From contig JAHYIO010000004.1 of NCBI GenBank assembly GCA_020543525.1, positions 1,240,001 to 1,304,000 on the forward strand: DNA of 64,000 bases. The letters are read 5' to 3'. Each line of letters opens with the position of its first letter. Position 1 is the first letter of the stretch. Under the pieces are notes generated by a model that was not told the DNA's origin, did not search any database, and was given only the letters and a program-made list of their open reading frames with translations. The stretch comes from Coriolopsis trogii. Lineage: Eukaryota > Basidiomycota > Agaricomycetes > Polyporales > Polyporaceae. The position numbers were made by a program, and so were the translations under genes. Positions 34,881-48,506 of the stretch are shown piece by piece.

Positions 34881-37325
34881 TCATACAGCCAGCCATGCAC
34901 ATGGCGATTCAACTCATGAAAAGTACTTTTAACCCAATTAGAACATCTTGTGTCTACATTCAATATGCCATAATGTCAAGCTGTTGTTATAAGTTGTTCA
35001 TTAGGCACTCTATCAATCAAATTGATTAGTAAAATGTGAATATAGATTACTCCATTGGTTGGAATTATATTTGGATCAACAATGCAGTTAATATATTTGT
35101 AGTCCATATTAGTTCTTAGCTGACCACAATGATTCTAAGTTATCAAAGTCTGTGCTTTCCAAGATTACATTGCTGTTTTGGATTTGTGGCAGTCCTCTTA
35201 ATTATTGGCAGGTAGTCGTGTTTGTACATGTGAGCTTTTCTTAGTATACATTTGGTATGATTCAATTGATGGTGAGGTTGTACTAGACAGATATACTATA
35301 TGCGAGTAGATGTCTTCTATTTATTAACTAATTCATGAACATTTTTATCAATGAATACATGTGCAGATAGCAAGCTTGCCTTGAGGGTGCCTGCCAAAAC
35401 CCCACCCATATAGAGCATTGCATAATGTACATTGGCATACTCATGCAGTAAGACTGTCTTTAAGTGCTGCTGTGAAGTTGGATCAAGACTATTTGTAGCC
35501 TAATGAACATATATACTGTGAGTTGCTACATCAGTAGTTTGTGACTCAGCAGGCACAAATGTAATACATGTGCCTAACAGTATAAAGAGGACAGTGTGAA
35601 GAGCAGCTAAAATGGATAGCATGTGGGACTATATGTCTCCAGGGATAATTGAGCAATAAAGACTTTGTATCTCAGTCATGTGACTTACAATCATATAATC
35701 ATTGCCAAACATCACACAATCTGATGCAATATAATATAATTTCTTCAGGATTGGAATGCTCAATGATAAGTCTTGTAGATAGTCAACAGAACACTTTGCT
35801 TTAGGTATGTATCTTAGACTTATCCTTGCATAAAGCAACCTATCAACATGAACAGTCATTGTATGTTTTGTCTTCTCTATGAAATCTGACAATTCTACTA
35901 GTAATGAAAAACCACTTGCACATAAGGCTACACCGTCTTCTACCTTCAAGTCTACTTTGGATTTTCCTGTTGCATTATACATGATCATATATATTGGCAA
36001 ATGCAGTGTTTACACACATCCAGAGATGATGAGGATGTCCCCAAAAAGTTAAAAAAAATTAGTCCTTCATCATCTTAACTTGGACAATAATAAACAAAAC
36101 ATGGCTGAGGAGGAGGCACTCCACAGCGAGGACGTTAGACACACCCTAAAGAAACTATATATGCTATTTTCTCATCAACTCATCACATGCATATCACAGT
36201 TGGGAACCTTTCATGGAGTCCCCAGAAACTCAATGTTATTGGAGACTCATTGCCAGATGTTGACAAGTTCAGGCAAACATAAGCAATGGTACATGCACCA
36301 CCATCCAAATGTAGTTGGATAAGATCTGATAGTTATGTAGTGCAACTTCAGACAAGGAAAGTCTCATGTGGTATTATGTCCAATTAGAGTCATTCAACAC
36401 ATAATTTACAGGGAAGTTTTGCCTAAGAAGAAGACGTGAGTTTAGATTAAACTTACAGCCATTTGTTTGTGACAATTTCGTGTAGATTGCCTTCTATCGA
36501 AGACATCTTAATGACCCAGTCTTCTACTCTGAAGAAACAGAACTTTTTGTACGTGACCAAAGTAATGATCTATGACCCATGTCACTCATGAATATGGCTA
36601 GAATGTCAAAATTTGCTACATAGATAATGTCTTCAGGGAAAAAGACTTTGACCAACATATTCAATCCGTTAGAAAACAGCAACTCTGACACTTCTTTGGC
36701 ATTTGACAGGCTCTCCAAAGTAATTGTCATGCCAAACAGCAAATTCAAGCCCCCATCCCCCCCTCCAACATAGTGTTGCACATGCTAATGATTATGACTC
36801 TTTAACAATGAACCTTGGGCGCACCAACAATGATATCAGGTAGGTGAATGTAATTGTTTACCCAAACCTGATTTGTTGACGCAAATCACATAGATCGAAG
36901 AAAAGCACGAAGATGAGTAAACTCAAAGACATGGTAGTCAGATCTCTCCATTCTTAGCATGCCCTTACATACTTTTCCTTGTTTATAAACTTATCATGTA
37001 CTAGTAAAGTGATGGATGTAGACCACATCTTCATCAAATGTTAGTGCTGACAATTGCAACACAACAAATGCCCTCTTGCAGTTGGAAAACATAGGACAGG
37101 GCATGTCCAAGTTCAATTCTCTTGTCAACAATCTTCTGCATGATGTGTACAATGTAGAATTTCAAGGATTGTACTCAATGCTGCTGCATTTGGAGTGAGT
37201 GGTAGTGACCCATTTGTTTGTTGTTGTTGCTGACATTCATATAGCACAGCTGATGTTCAGTACAATATGGCACACTTGTCTACTCAAGTTTCAGCATCAT
37301 CATGCAACACAATCTGCATTGCTTG
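34881..37325. other. AT-rich, CpG-poor DNA without recognised gene
   Basis: Several frames of 80-124 residues occur, the longest on the minus strand at 35629-36000 (KSKVDLKVEDGVALCASGF, HVDRLLYARISLRYIPKA), with others at 36080-36322 (+) and 36524-36781 (-). They look protein-like but match no family I know. They may be fragments of one degraded gene or transposon. Confidence 0.4.
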
Positions 37326-37327
37326 TA

Positions 37328-38870
37328 CAGTGACAGTCAAAAATAATGCCGTAATGCTCGCTCCCATTTTTTCGCATTTTCTCTATAAGTATACCATGTA
37401 TAGCCAGACTGTGTGCTGTATCATATTACTAGTGCTGCACATTACTCATGCATGTATTTATTAGCATTCCCTATCTAATAGGAGCCTGGCAATGCAGCTA
37501 GGATGCACATTGGATGAGTGTAAAAATGAGCATGATCTAAATAATTTGACTGATTTCCTACTACCAGATTGAGACATATGAATGCATTCTCTACAAAGAT
37601 GTACTACTCCTCACTATACATACATCTGTAGCAAGCATCATGTACAATATGGCCATATTGACTGGCAACTGCAGTTATATTTGTGTCCATTTTCAGCAGT
37701 CACCCTTTGAAAACACAGACCTGTATCTTATTCCAGGATTCACAAAGCCAAGTTCCAATGTATATACAAATACTATGGGACCTATTATATAGAACACTAT
37801 AATATACAGGCCACTTCCATGCAGTTCCAAGGTCTTAAGGGAGGCTTAATGTGGGTAATGCTGATTATGAGTGACAAAATTGAGTATATTTCTATTTTGT
37901 ATCTCCAATCATGGAGGGTAGATATTCTCTGCCATAACCAGATTATATGTTGGCATGGATACTATATTGTGATAAAGGAGACTTGTGAAAGGTTCAACTA
38001 TACTTAGCTAGATCAGCAAAAAGTTGGAATACCAACTACGCTCCAAAGGATGCAATAGTAGTAATTATGGCCTGACTCTTCTACAACACCTGATGCTTCA
38101 ATTCAGTGTCTACTTAATAGAACATTATGACATGCAAATGTTGCTATGGTCTCCAGCTTATGAATACCTACCATCAAGGATAAATGATATACTCAACTTT
38201 GCTATACTCTGAAACCCTATACCATGATAGTAATCACATTACTCTATTTGAAGCAAAAACTAGACTGACATTCTGAACAGTGGGTTATATACTTTGTACT
38301 TGAGTCTTTATAACACCCAGCTTTCATAGGTCAGAACTAACTGGGTCTTTATAGGGAGTAATAATAGTACAGGTAGCAAGGCTGCATTCAATACTCAAAC
38401 CAAATTATTGAATCATCAAGTCTGACAACAACCTGGCAAAGTGAGTAGTCAGAATGCATACAGGGAGATATACTACTCTATACCATAATATTATAACTTC
38501 TCAATATATATCAAAGTCTAGGAAGCAACATAGTATGGGAGCATTGTTGTCTCATTTATGAGGCTCCCTTAGCAGTTTGTACTACTATCTCTGGTTCCAT
38601 AAATACATTGATAGTGATGCATTCCTATTATCACACAAAGATGGCTTGTATGGGTCACCTTAAGACGTCTCTCAAAATAGGGCCACAAGATTGTTACTTG
38701 AATATCTCTGCCAATTCTGGGCCATTCAAACTCTCTCTTGTATGTATGGATAGAGCACATAGTAGGGTATCAATATGTACACAGATGTCCAGACATTGCT
38801 CAAGAATGCTGCCCCAATACAATATCTTAGACACCCAATAACCCCTGGGCATTATTTTTGACCACCACTG
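37328..38870 (-). mobile_element. TA-flanked TIR element (Tc1/mariner-like), copy 1
   Basis: Ends CAGTGACAGTCAAAAATAAT (from 37328) and its inverse ATTATTTTTGACCACCACTG (to 38870) are flanked by TA on both sides (37326-37327, 38871-38872). It is 1,543 bases long and lies in the opposite orientation to the copies at 46.0 and 62.5 kb. TA duplication and the CAGTGGCGGTC-type end are typical of Tc1/mariner. Inside I find only short broken frames, so it is non-autonomous or very decayed. Confidence 0.85.
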
Positions 38871-38879
38871 TAAGCACAT

Positions 38880-39230
38880 GTTGGGACAAGGCATTGTTCA
38901 TTGACTGCACAATCATCAACACCACCTGCACTGCAGGCAATGGTGCCTATGTTGTTGTGTTTTGTGAGTGGATCCAGCGAGTCAATTCCAAGGCAAGAAC
39001 AAGGTAATTGTCCTCAAGATGCACCAAGGACCCAAATGTGCCATTATGTCCAGGTTTGACATGGTGGTGCAATGTAATATCATCTATCTGACCAACTTTG
39101 GCAGCAAGCTTGTCAAATATGTGGCATTCATCCCTCTCAAAGGCGAGTGGGATTGTGCTATATACTTGTTTGGGAATATCTTCAATATACGTGGTATAGC
39201 ACTTTGTAAACTACATACTTGATATTTGCT
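38880..39230 (+). pseudogene. Unidentified coding-like relic
   Basis: A plus-strand frame at 38968-39222 reads NKVIVLKMHQGPKCAIMSRF, then IYLTNFGSKLVKYVAFIPLK and WDCAIYLFGNIFNIRGIALC. Its upstream continuation appears in another frame (GNGAYVVVFCEWIQRVNSKA). The two halves look like one frameshifted protein. I do not recognise the family. Confidence 0.4.
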
Positions 39231-39399
39231 ACATTAGGTTCCTTTGTTTCCAGTTTGCTCTCCAAGGTGTTACAACTAGTATGCAATCATTGTGCATAGG
39301 CAACAAGAAAGTCAAAGGTATATGCTGTCCTTTGATATGCTATCCAACACATAGAGTAACTACAAGCAGAGTTTATGGAAAACAATATTGGATTGAGAT

Positions 39400-40640
39400 C
39401 TGACAAAGAAGGTCAAGCTAAACCACAAGTAGCTGGTCTGTCACATAGCGTGAAGGATATGCGTGAAGCAGCTAGGCAGATTGTAAGCACTTTGGTGAGG
39501 AGTTTATAGTCTAAGTTCAGCAGGGTCATGGAGCAGAAATTTGTGATATTTGTTCGCTCACCCTTCCCCTTATAGATGGGACATGTCCAACTCTCTGTGA
39601 AGGCTGTGCCTTTTGCAACACCATACACCTGAACATGTGCAGCAGAATTCCCAGCACATTCAAGTCTTTATGTTCAGCAAATCTGGAGTATTCTACATAT
39701 CTAGCATGTAGCATGTTCCATACCTCGTAGGTGATCCATCCAGTTCTGGGGCCGAGTCACTTTGCGAGTAGCGCAATGCTACTACAAGCTCATTGTATGT
39801 CATCTTATCCCCTAGATCTGATGCCTGCTTATCCGTCAAGGTTGTGTCTATTGCATTCAGCACAGCTTGTATATGTTGTTTGCAAATGTCTGTGGCCTAA
39901 TTTTTGACCTCTTATCATCTTTTAGCAGGTTCAGATGATATTGCCTAGCAAGGGCAGCCATTCTCTGAGAGTCCCACTCTAGTATTGGGTCTTCATTCTG
40001 GTCTGTTTCTCCATCCTTTTGGAGTATATACACCATGTCATGCAGTTTTACTTCTCTGTGCAACTTTGTCCAGTACTCCGTAGGTCTCTCACCTTTATCA
40101 TCCATTCTGACTTAAGTTTGCACAGCGCACCCTGTGGGTTCTCCATATCGGTATGCACATTCCCCAGCTTAGCTAACTGGCCTTCTGTCCCCCATCCTGG
40201 GCACATTCTCATAGCTCAGGGCAACAGACACCATGCAGTGATCTAACTTAACGTCCTTTATATGTAATTTCCACCCTGTTGCCTTTGCACTAAGGTGCTG
40301 CATCAGGTATGTTCTATCTAACTGTGCATGGATAGCATTCTCCCCTGATCCACAGAAGAATGTGTATGCTTTTTCTCTATGATGTGACACCCTCCATCCC
40401 TCCACATAGAGAGTCCTAGTGTGATTTTGAGGCTATCAAGCACCTCGACTGACCAGTCTGGAGGTCTACTTATGGGCAGCCTATCTATGATATCCTTCAC
40501 ATTATTGAAGTCTTTAGTCATAACTGCTGGCCTTGCGGAATTCAGGTGGTTGAAACAGTACACTGTGACTTCCGCCCTTCTTGCACATCCATCTGACGCA
40601 GGTGTGTAGAGACAGAGTACCCAGTGTCCCAACACACATC
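39400..40640 (-). pseudogene. Non-LTR retrotransposon (LINE, Tad-like) relic
   Basis: Minus-strand blocks in order: an AP-type endonuclease (KDFNNVKDIIDRLPISRP, LGLSMWRDGG, THSSVDQGRMLSMHS, LDRTYLMQHLSAKATGWKLH, VKLDHCMVSVALSYENVPRM), a linker (REVKLHDMVYILQKDGE, ERPTEYWTKLHRE), then the start of the reverse transcriptase (TESWTCPIYKGKGERTNITN and LLNLDYKLLTKVLTI). Frameshifts separate the blocks, and both ends are missing. It corresponds to about one third of a LINE ORF2. Confidence 0.82.
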
Positions 40641-42390
40641 TACTTCTATACCTCGTCCTGGCATAATCAACATGTATCTAGCATTTTCTGTGGACACCAA
40701 CTATTTGTTCAGAATGATTGCTGTCCTGCTGGGTCAGGTGGTCTGGGTTGGATGAACACCTTCATATGATCTCCATATATATGCTTGATTTCAGTTCATC
40801 CAGAAGTGACCTCAGCCTGGGAGCTGTTCCTCTCTCTCCAAGGTTGCTGTCCCAGATCCCGAGCTTGGTGATCAGTGGAGTTGCCACCGGCAACCCCTTG
40901 CCCTCTTCCTGAGGACAATGCAGTCAGAAGAGGCCCTTGTGAGTGTTTTGCTACATTCCCACTATCTGATCCACCTACTTCATACTTGACATGCTATATG
41001 TGACCTGATGCTCTGCCTTTGCCCGAGCTGCCTCTGCTATTGCCACATTCTCCTTGTACACTCTTCACACCTCTCCCGACCTCAAGACATAGCAATCACA
41101 TCCTTTCAAATCACCTCAAGGACGTCCCTAACAGTGTTATGCTGTTTGGCCCTTGCAGAGCTGCCAGCCTCTATCATCAACCCTGTGCCTGCCTTGCCAA
41201 TGTCCAACACAGTGACGCCCTTCCAGCCCTTAGAGAGGGCAGTCAGCAGTGTGGTGTGTCTCTACCTTACAGAGCTTGCAATCTACTATGGGAGTGCCTG
41301 GCTGTCCTTCGTACCTGTTGTATGGGTAAAACTTGCACGTGTGGATATAGAACACATCTCCCACAGAGCATGTCTAGTATTGTCCTCCTCAGGGCTTCCA
41401 ATGACCCTCCAGCCGCCACAGAACATGTTGAAGTATCTTACATTGCATGTCCAGAAGTGTGCAATAGGTCAACAGTCAGAGTTGAGGTACTGGCTCATGG
41501 TGAAAAGCTGCTTGGAATGGAGCTCATGGACCAGAAAGCTGCACTCCTCACTTACTGCAAACACCTGATGCCATGGCTGCATGAATGGGTTTTTGCTCCC
41601 GGGACCCCCTGCATTCTGAGTGTTGGGTGGGATGACAGTTACTTTAAAAGCCTCATTGTTATTGCGCTTAAACTTGAGCGCATGGAGGAAGCTCTTGAAG
41701 ACCTTGCTAGGTCATCGGCAATCCAGTGGAGCCCTTGCCCACCCACAAGGGGTACTAGCGCAAGCATTGTCTTGCTATTGTCTAGGACCATATCTGTCTG
41801 ACTGTTCTGGACCTATCACTGATATGAATGTACAGGAAGGAACCCAGTGTAAACTTGGGGTAGCCTGGCAGCAAAATTGAGGCCTTGGGACCCCTCTGGG
41901 TCATCTATCTGTGTGTGTCACCCAGATGCCTTGTAGCGTAGACACTTGCACTACTAGAAGAACCCGCCCAGCAGCTTGGGAACAATGGCCTAGAGCCACT
42001 CTCATCTCAAGAGGACTGTGGCACAGTCTTCCTGAGTTTGCACGCTTCGTGCGTTCGGAGTGTTCTTAGTTGCTTATAGTATAGTCTGCCTTGTTACGGC
42101 AGCAGGTCCAAGCTGTTTTGGCATTGATGGCGCCTGGGGGTAGACACTCACGCTGTCCACACCATTCATGGCTTGGGCTCACCCCCCATGCTCAACCTGG
42201 GGTTCAGCAATTAGATATTGCATATTGACGATGATTAGCTTGTATATTATGATAGGCTACTTTTTCCCTTGTGGGCCATGCTCTTGGATCTGTCTATCCA
42301 CTCGTCCGCTCGAGCTCATTGTCTCTAGGAAGAGTCTCATAAAGCTGCTGAATATAAAAAGTATCAAGTCCATTCTACTCCTGCTGCACC
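40641..42390. other. Unassigned DNA with a 260-residue open frame
   Basis: The plus-strand frame 41019-41801 is the longest uninterrupted one here; its second half (VRVEVLAHGEKLLGMELMDQ, SVGWDDSYFKSLIVIALKLE) looks protein-like, while an overlapping 186-residue frame (41008-41568) is open too. I recognise neither. It may be a piece of a transposon structural gene. Confidence 0.35.
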
Positions 42391-42399
42391 ACCTCCCAT

Positions 42400-43380
42400 A
42401 ACTGGTCCAGACTCTGAGGAAGAGGGCAACACTTGCTGAGACAAAGCTTGAGCTGGCTCCAGACATGCTCTATGATATTCATGTCAGGTGAGTTGGGAGG
42501 CCAGTCCAACAGAGGAATGTTATGGTCGCATAACCAGCGCTGCATAGACTTCAATCAATGTTTTGAATTGTTGTCCTGCTAGAAGAGGAAGGAGCTAGGG
42601 GAAGAGGAGTAGTCTTGAATGGTACCCAGGAGAGACTGCTTCAAGACAGAGCAGTACTATTCTGAGTCCATGTTCCCTACGACCCAGTGTAGGCGACTGA
42701 CACCAGAAGAAGTGATGCATCCCCAGACTATCAAACTGCCTCTACCATGCTTGACCTTCTACTTCACATTCCTGTTCAGAAATTCCTCCTCAACCCTTCT
42801 ACGGCATAACTGCCTCCCATCTGAGCCAAAGAGATTGACCTTTGTCTTGTCTGAGAACCATACACCCTTCTACCAATCCAACCCCCAATCTGCATGCTCC
42901 TCTGCCCACTTCTTCTGCTTCTCCACATGGATTGGCTTGAGATATGGCTTGGCCTGCTACACCTGCCCATAGAGGCCCTGCCCACAAAGCCTTTGTTGTA
43001 TAGTGCGAACACTGATATCAGGGAACAGCTGATGCTGAGCGTCAGTTGCATTGCGAGCGGACCCTCTTCTGATAGCAAGGGCAGCATCATGGGTATTTTG
43101 CAAGGAAAGAACATGAGGTTAGCCAGGATGGGGTGTGTAATAGTAATACTTGGGGTTTTGTGCATGCTGTGTGCCACATACTAGGAGACTGTCCAATGAT
43201 CCAGCTTGAGCAGCTGGGCAATCTCTGTGAAGGACTGGGGAGAACCATGAATAGGGTTACAAAGGGCAATAATGCGGATGTGTTTGGTGGGTGTGCACTT
43301 GACCATAAGTATAGACAAGAAGTGTGAAAGGGGGTGATGCAAGATGTTAGAGTGGTAGTGATAGGGGCTGTTGTTGGCAG
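42400..43380 (-). pseudogene. Tc1/mariner-type transposase relic
   Basis: Minus strand, high to low coordinate: a helix-turn-helix part (HGSPQSFTEIAQLLKLDHWT), a linker (ISVRTIQQRLCGQGLYGQV, KPYLKPIHVEKQKKWAEEHA), then the DDE core: WFSDKTKVNLFGSDGRQLCR (first Asp), GRGSLIVWGCITSSGVSRLH, FLF-stop-QDNNSKH (second Asp), DWPPNSPDMNIIEHVWSQLK (third acidic residue), and a tail (LDQLWEVVQQ, IQQLYETLPRDNEL). At least four in-frame stops make it inactive. Order and spacing fit fungal Tc1/mariner transposases. Whether it belongs to the same family as the TA-flanked 1.5-kb elements nearby cannot be judged. Confidence 0.85.
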
Positions 43381-46018
43381 AGAACAAGAGGAGGAATGCA
43401 GAGGAGGCTCCACCATACCTTGATGGGATGTGTGCACACCATGCATATTATTGCAGGTGTACCCAAAAACCATGATAAACTCTATGTTACTGCCATCTAT
43501 TTGCACAACTGCATGCTCATGTTGGGTGACGGCATAACATCTTCTGAATTCTTTTACAGATCACCTGCCTGACCTTAGCCATCTATGTGAAATTGGCTAT
43601 TATGCTTCTGTTATAATTTCTACCCACAAGCCAGGCAATGGTGATGTTGATCAAGCTGGCACAGTTTGTGCTTGGGGCATTTTGCCTGAGTACACATAGA
43701 ATGCTGATCAATTCAGGTCACAGATTACAAAGAGACAAAGCACACACCCACTAATATGACTTCAAAAGCAAGTAATCAGCATTCCACACAACATCTGAGA
43801 TTTGAAGAGCAGCCTGCACATTCCATCCCACTCTTTGAGTTTGTATGCACAGTCAAGAAGGGCATGGACTGCAGGAGGTGATCCATGCCCACCTCTTTTG
43901 CAGCCAACTTATATAACCACCCTTTGCAATGGGCAGCACCACAATGTCTATAGCAGTCTTGATAGATGCAGTGTTGTGTGGGTTGCTTGTAATTGGCATG
44001 CTAAACTATATAATGTCATTGGTAATAAGGAAACTGTCCGCACCTTTGCTGCTCATTCTCATGCAATGAGGCATCTGTCTCAACTTAAATCCAGGGACTT
44101 CCCCGCTCCACTGTTCTCTTTCAAACTCGATACATAGCACCTTTGTGCTGCATGTACACTGGGAAAATACTGGTTTCCTTCAACACTTTCTAAATTCCCC
44201 CCCCCCCATTTGTATGCTTTCTCTCCCCCTTAGCTTTCGGTGCTTCCATATCCCCACCTTCCCGCGCCTGCTACTACAACTCCCGATATGGTAATGTGAC
44301 CTATTCTCTTAGTTTGTCCATATCTGCGTTCACATCCATTTCCTCCTTTCTCTCTCAATTTGTATTTTTGCTATGCTACAAGGCATGTAACATGTACGAA
44401 TATGACCTTTTGTATATGCAGGGGAGAATATGTAGGTCTGTGGATTTAAGTTGGGACCGAATCCTAATCCCTTTAGGGCACTATTCTCTTCCACTTAGGA
44501 CAGAAGCGCCAGAATGATGGGACTGATAATACATCCAGTAATACCATAAATATTTTCTCGTTAGACATATAGCTTGTTCTTGCTTGACTGTAAGCCACTT
44601 CAAAATGACAGTTATCTGATCCAGGATGACATTAACCAGTCTTGCAATTGGCATAGCGCCACGTTCATAAGCTGGAGTGGTCGCTTTTATCTGTGCCTGC
44701 TCCCTGGTACACTTGTCACATTTTACCTATGAATGATGGCCATGTTTCTCTTGCTTCTAAGGTGCTTCATTGCACTTGGAGATGTTCTCTGTGGTAGTGA
44801 GGCCAGGGTTAACTGTCTCAGCCACATCTGGTGCCTCCACATCTCACACATCTACATCTTGAGCAGGATCAGCATCTGTGTCAATATCACATAAGAAGTG
44901 GACAGAGTGGGTGCAGGCAGATTGCATCTGTTGTGAGCAGGGACATGTTGCAAGACAGAGAAGTTTTGCCAAAGACCTACAGTGCACAGGGTTCACCTGG
45001 TCCCCTGAGCAGCATTTGTAAAGGTGCATTGTCTATTCTACATGCTATCTTCCAACCTCTGCCCAGGCCCACCCTGAAGTGGAGCAGTTCCGCAACAAGG
45101 GCTGGCCTTTCTATAAGAAGATGTTTGCTCTTATTCCTCATAATCCAAAGGGACAGTGTGTCTACCATGGTGATTGTCCTTGTAAGGCTGTAGCCCAGCC
45201 TATGCAGAGTGACCATGAGCTGCAGAGTTAAGAGATCCCTGTCCAGGGGACCCAGGAGTTTCAAGAGTTCTCCATGGACCCAGTCAAGTCACAGGTGAGT
45301 GTTGCTAATCTATGTGGAGAGTGCTACATCTCATGCAGGCTATTATAGCCCTGCACTCCTCAATATACCCCTGCTCCTGCATCCCAGGGCATGCCAGGCT
45401 TGTCCTCAGCCAGTGTCAAGGGCAGGGCAGCCACTCCTACCAACACTCTTGGTGAGCTTTATGATAGCCTTGCACAATTTATGAATATCTTTGTGGCTGT
45501 TGGCTCAGGCTGTTTAGTTGGCCCTGATGCTACTCCAGTCTGCAAGAACAAGGCCATTCAGTGTATGAAAAAGCTTGATGATGTGTTGAATGATGGTCAG
45601 AAGCTGGACTTGATGGATCTCTCTACAAAGCATGTTGCAATAGCTGATGTATATCTGGCTATTAACAGTGAAGGGTTGCGAAAGTGTTGGGTTGATTGCC
45701 ATCTCAGTGAAGCTTTGTAGGTTGGATATTATGTCACATATGTACACCTGATATCTTTCCACATGGCTTGGGCAATATGATCCCAGGTTGCCTCAGCATG
45801 TCTTTGCTCCTCTTGGTTGGGAGGTCCCTCAGCCAGGTCATCATAGCTGTCAATAGCAGGGACATTCTTAAGGATGTTCTTGAAGGCAAGGATCTCTTAA
45901 AAATCATGTTTACTCACATGGAGGCAGGGGAACATAGGTGTTGTAGAATGGGAATGTCACTGGAGCCCTAAGAACCTCTGGGTAGTATCTACAGGATATA
46001 AAAGACAAGATTTAAAAG
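43381..46018. other. Unassigned AT-rich DNA
   Basis: No recognised gene. A C10 run occurs at about 44199-44208 beside pyrimidine-rich sequence. Frames of about 110-120 residues at 44831-45193 and 45391-45720 (+; KAIQCMKKLDDVLNDGQKLD, NSEGLRKCWVDCHL) may be pieces of an old gene or element that I cannot name. Confidence 0.4.
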
Positions 46019-46020
46019 TA

Positions 46021-47579
46021 TAGTGGCAGTCAAAAATAATGCCCAGAGGTCATTGAGCATGTAAAATATCATATTGGGGCAACATCCTTGAGCAATGTCT
46101 GGACATCTATATATATATCAATACCCTACTATAGGCTCTATCCATACATGCAAGGGAGAGTTTGTATGACCCAGAATTGGTAGAGATTTTCAACTAACAA
46201 TCTTGTGACCCTATTTTGAGAGGTATTATAAGATGTCCCATACAAGGCATCATTGACCTCTATAAGGAGTTGAAATTACAATCTGCTATTATTTGTGTGA
46301 TGATAGGAATGCATCACCATTCATGTATTCATAGGACCAGAGATAGTAGTACAAACTGCTAAGGGAGCTTCATAAATGAGATAACAATACTTCCATAACA
46401 TATTACTTTCTAGACTGTTGTATAAATTGAAAAGTCATAATATCATAGTATAGAGTAGTATATCTTCCTATATACATTCTGACTACTTACTTTGCCAGGT
46501 TGTTATCAGACTTGATAATTTGATAATTTGGTTTGAGTATTGAATGCAGCCTTGCTATCTGTACTATTATTACTCTCTATAAGGACCCGGCTAGTTCAGA
46601 CCTATGAAAGCTGGGTATTATAAAGACTCAAAAAAGTATATAATTCACTTTCAGACTGTCAGTCTAGTTTTTGCTTCAAGTAGAGTATGTGATCAATATT
46701 ATAATATAGGGTTTTAGAGCATAGCAAAGTTTAGTATGTCATTTATCCTTGATGCTAGATATTCATAAGCTGGAGACCATAGCAACATTTGCATGACATA
46801 GTGTTCTATTAAGTAGACACTAAATTGAAGCATCAGGTGTTGTAGGAGAGCCAGGCCACAATTACTACTGTTGCATCCTTTGGAGCATAGTTGGTATTGC
46901 AACTTTTTGCTGATCTAGCTAAGTACCATTGAATCTTTCACAAGTTCCTATATAACAATATAGTATCAATGCCAACATATGATTTGGTTATGGCAGAGAA
47001 TATCTACACTCTATGATTGGAGATACAAAATTTAAATGTTGTCACTTATAATCAGCATTACCTATATTAAAACTTTCTTAAGGCCTTGAAACTGCATGAA
47101 AGTAGCCTGTATAATACAGTGTTCTATACAATTGGCCCCATAGTATTTGTATACACATAAGGACTTGGCTTTGCAAATCCTAGGGTGAGATACAGGTCTG
47201 TAATTTCAGAGGGTGACTGCCTAAAATAAACACAATTATAAATGCAGTTGCCAGTCAATATGGCCACATTATACATGGTTTCTGCTACAGATGTATGCAT
47301 AGTGAGGAGTAGTAAACCTTTGTAGAGAATGCATTCATATGTCTCAATCTGGTAGTAGGCAATCAGTCAAATTATTCAGAAAATGCTCAATTTTACACTC
47401 ATCCAATGTGCATCCTAGCTACATTACCAGGCTCCTATTAGGTAGAGAATGCCAATGAATACATGCACAAGTAATGTGCAGCACTAGTAATATGATACAG
47501 TGCACAGTCTGGCTATACAGGGTATACTTATGGAGAAAATGCGAAAAATGGGGGCAGGCATTATTTTTGACCGCCACTG
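46021..47579 (+). mobile_element. TA-flanked TIR element, copy 2 (complete)
   Basis: Begins TAGTGGCAGTCAAAAATAAT and ends ATTATTTTTGACCGCCACTG, flanked by TA (46019-46020 and 47580-47581); 1,559 bases. It matches copy 3 at 62456-63900 almost base for base over 1,445 bases and is the inverse of copy 1. Small frames only (for example 46714-46902 on the minus strand). Confidence 0.9.
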
Positions 47580-47581
47580 TA

Positions 47582-48506
47582 TCAGATAAAGTACCCACTT
47601 TGAGATAGTCTTGTTAGCATGATGAAAGTGCTCACCAACTCTGTGAATACAAAGACCAGTGATGGACATGTAAATATTATGAACACAGTTGAACTGCATA
47701 TATAGCACCAGCCGAATGACAAGCCATGCCATGCTTGATATTGCACCCTTTTGGCATAATGGTTATAGTGGCTGGTCTGTTTTCAACAGTAGAGAAAGAT
47801 AGCCATTTTCTTGTTGAGTGAAATGTGCCTAGAATCTTGTAGGCTACTGGCCTGTAAAGCTATAACAAGAGCATGAAACACATGCTTCCTCATTTCTAGC
47901 TCATTTTTGATACAATCTGGGTCATGGAGCTCCTCCATGACCCAACCATGTTCAGACAAGGCTGAGGTAAGGAATATTGTCAAGTAACAGTGTGATGGTA
48001 AGGGTAACTGCAGCCATAATGATGTGTACTATACAGGCAGATGCCCATACTAATAGCATGCGTAGAGCAGGATCGAGGGGGGCAGGGCATAGCGGCAGGA
48101 AGAGAGGGCAAATGAGAGGTAGCAATAACGGAGCAATTTAATGCCCGCTGCCAGGAGTTGCTGCTGTCACCTTGTGATTTTAGATGCTGGAGTTGTCCCA
48201 CGGACGGGCACCCACCAACAATGTTGCCACAGCCAGACAGGCTCTTAATCCACAAGTGTGAGGGGTGCAGGAAAAACAGGTTTTTGAGAGTACAGGTGGA
48301 CAAGAGCAAGTTGAACAATTGTGCTTATTCCTCACTTGTAAGTGCATGCTCAGATTTATGAGATTCCATCCTTGCCTCCTGCAACTACAACCACATGCTC
48401 TTTCTCTTATAGCTTGCTGCTGACCAAGGATATAGTCGGTACTACCCACTCACTAACTATGTACCAGTTGGTAACCTCCATAGCCACATTAGGCAATCTG
48501 TTAGGG
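47582..48506. other. Unassigned DNA
   Basis: No recognised gene. A plus-strand frame near 48158-48361 has a spaced Cys pattern (CWSCPTDGHPPT, KCEGCRKN) slightly like the Cys clusters of transposon-linked gag-type proteins. Too weak to call. Confidence 0.35.

Noticed and set aside
47582..48506. Zn-cluster-type coding region
   Set aside because: The Cys spacing (CWSC, KCEGC) does not fit a Zn(2)Cys(6) cluster and no other domain supports a gene.
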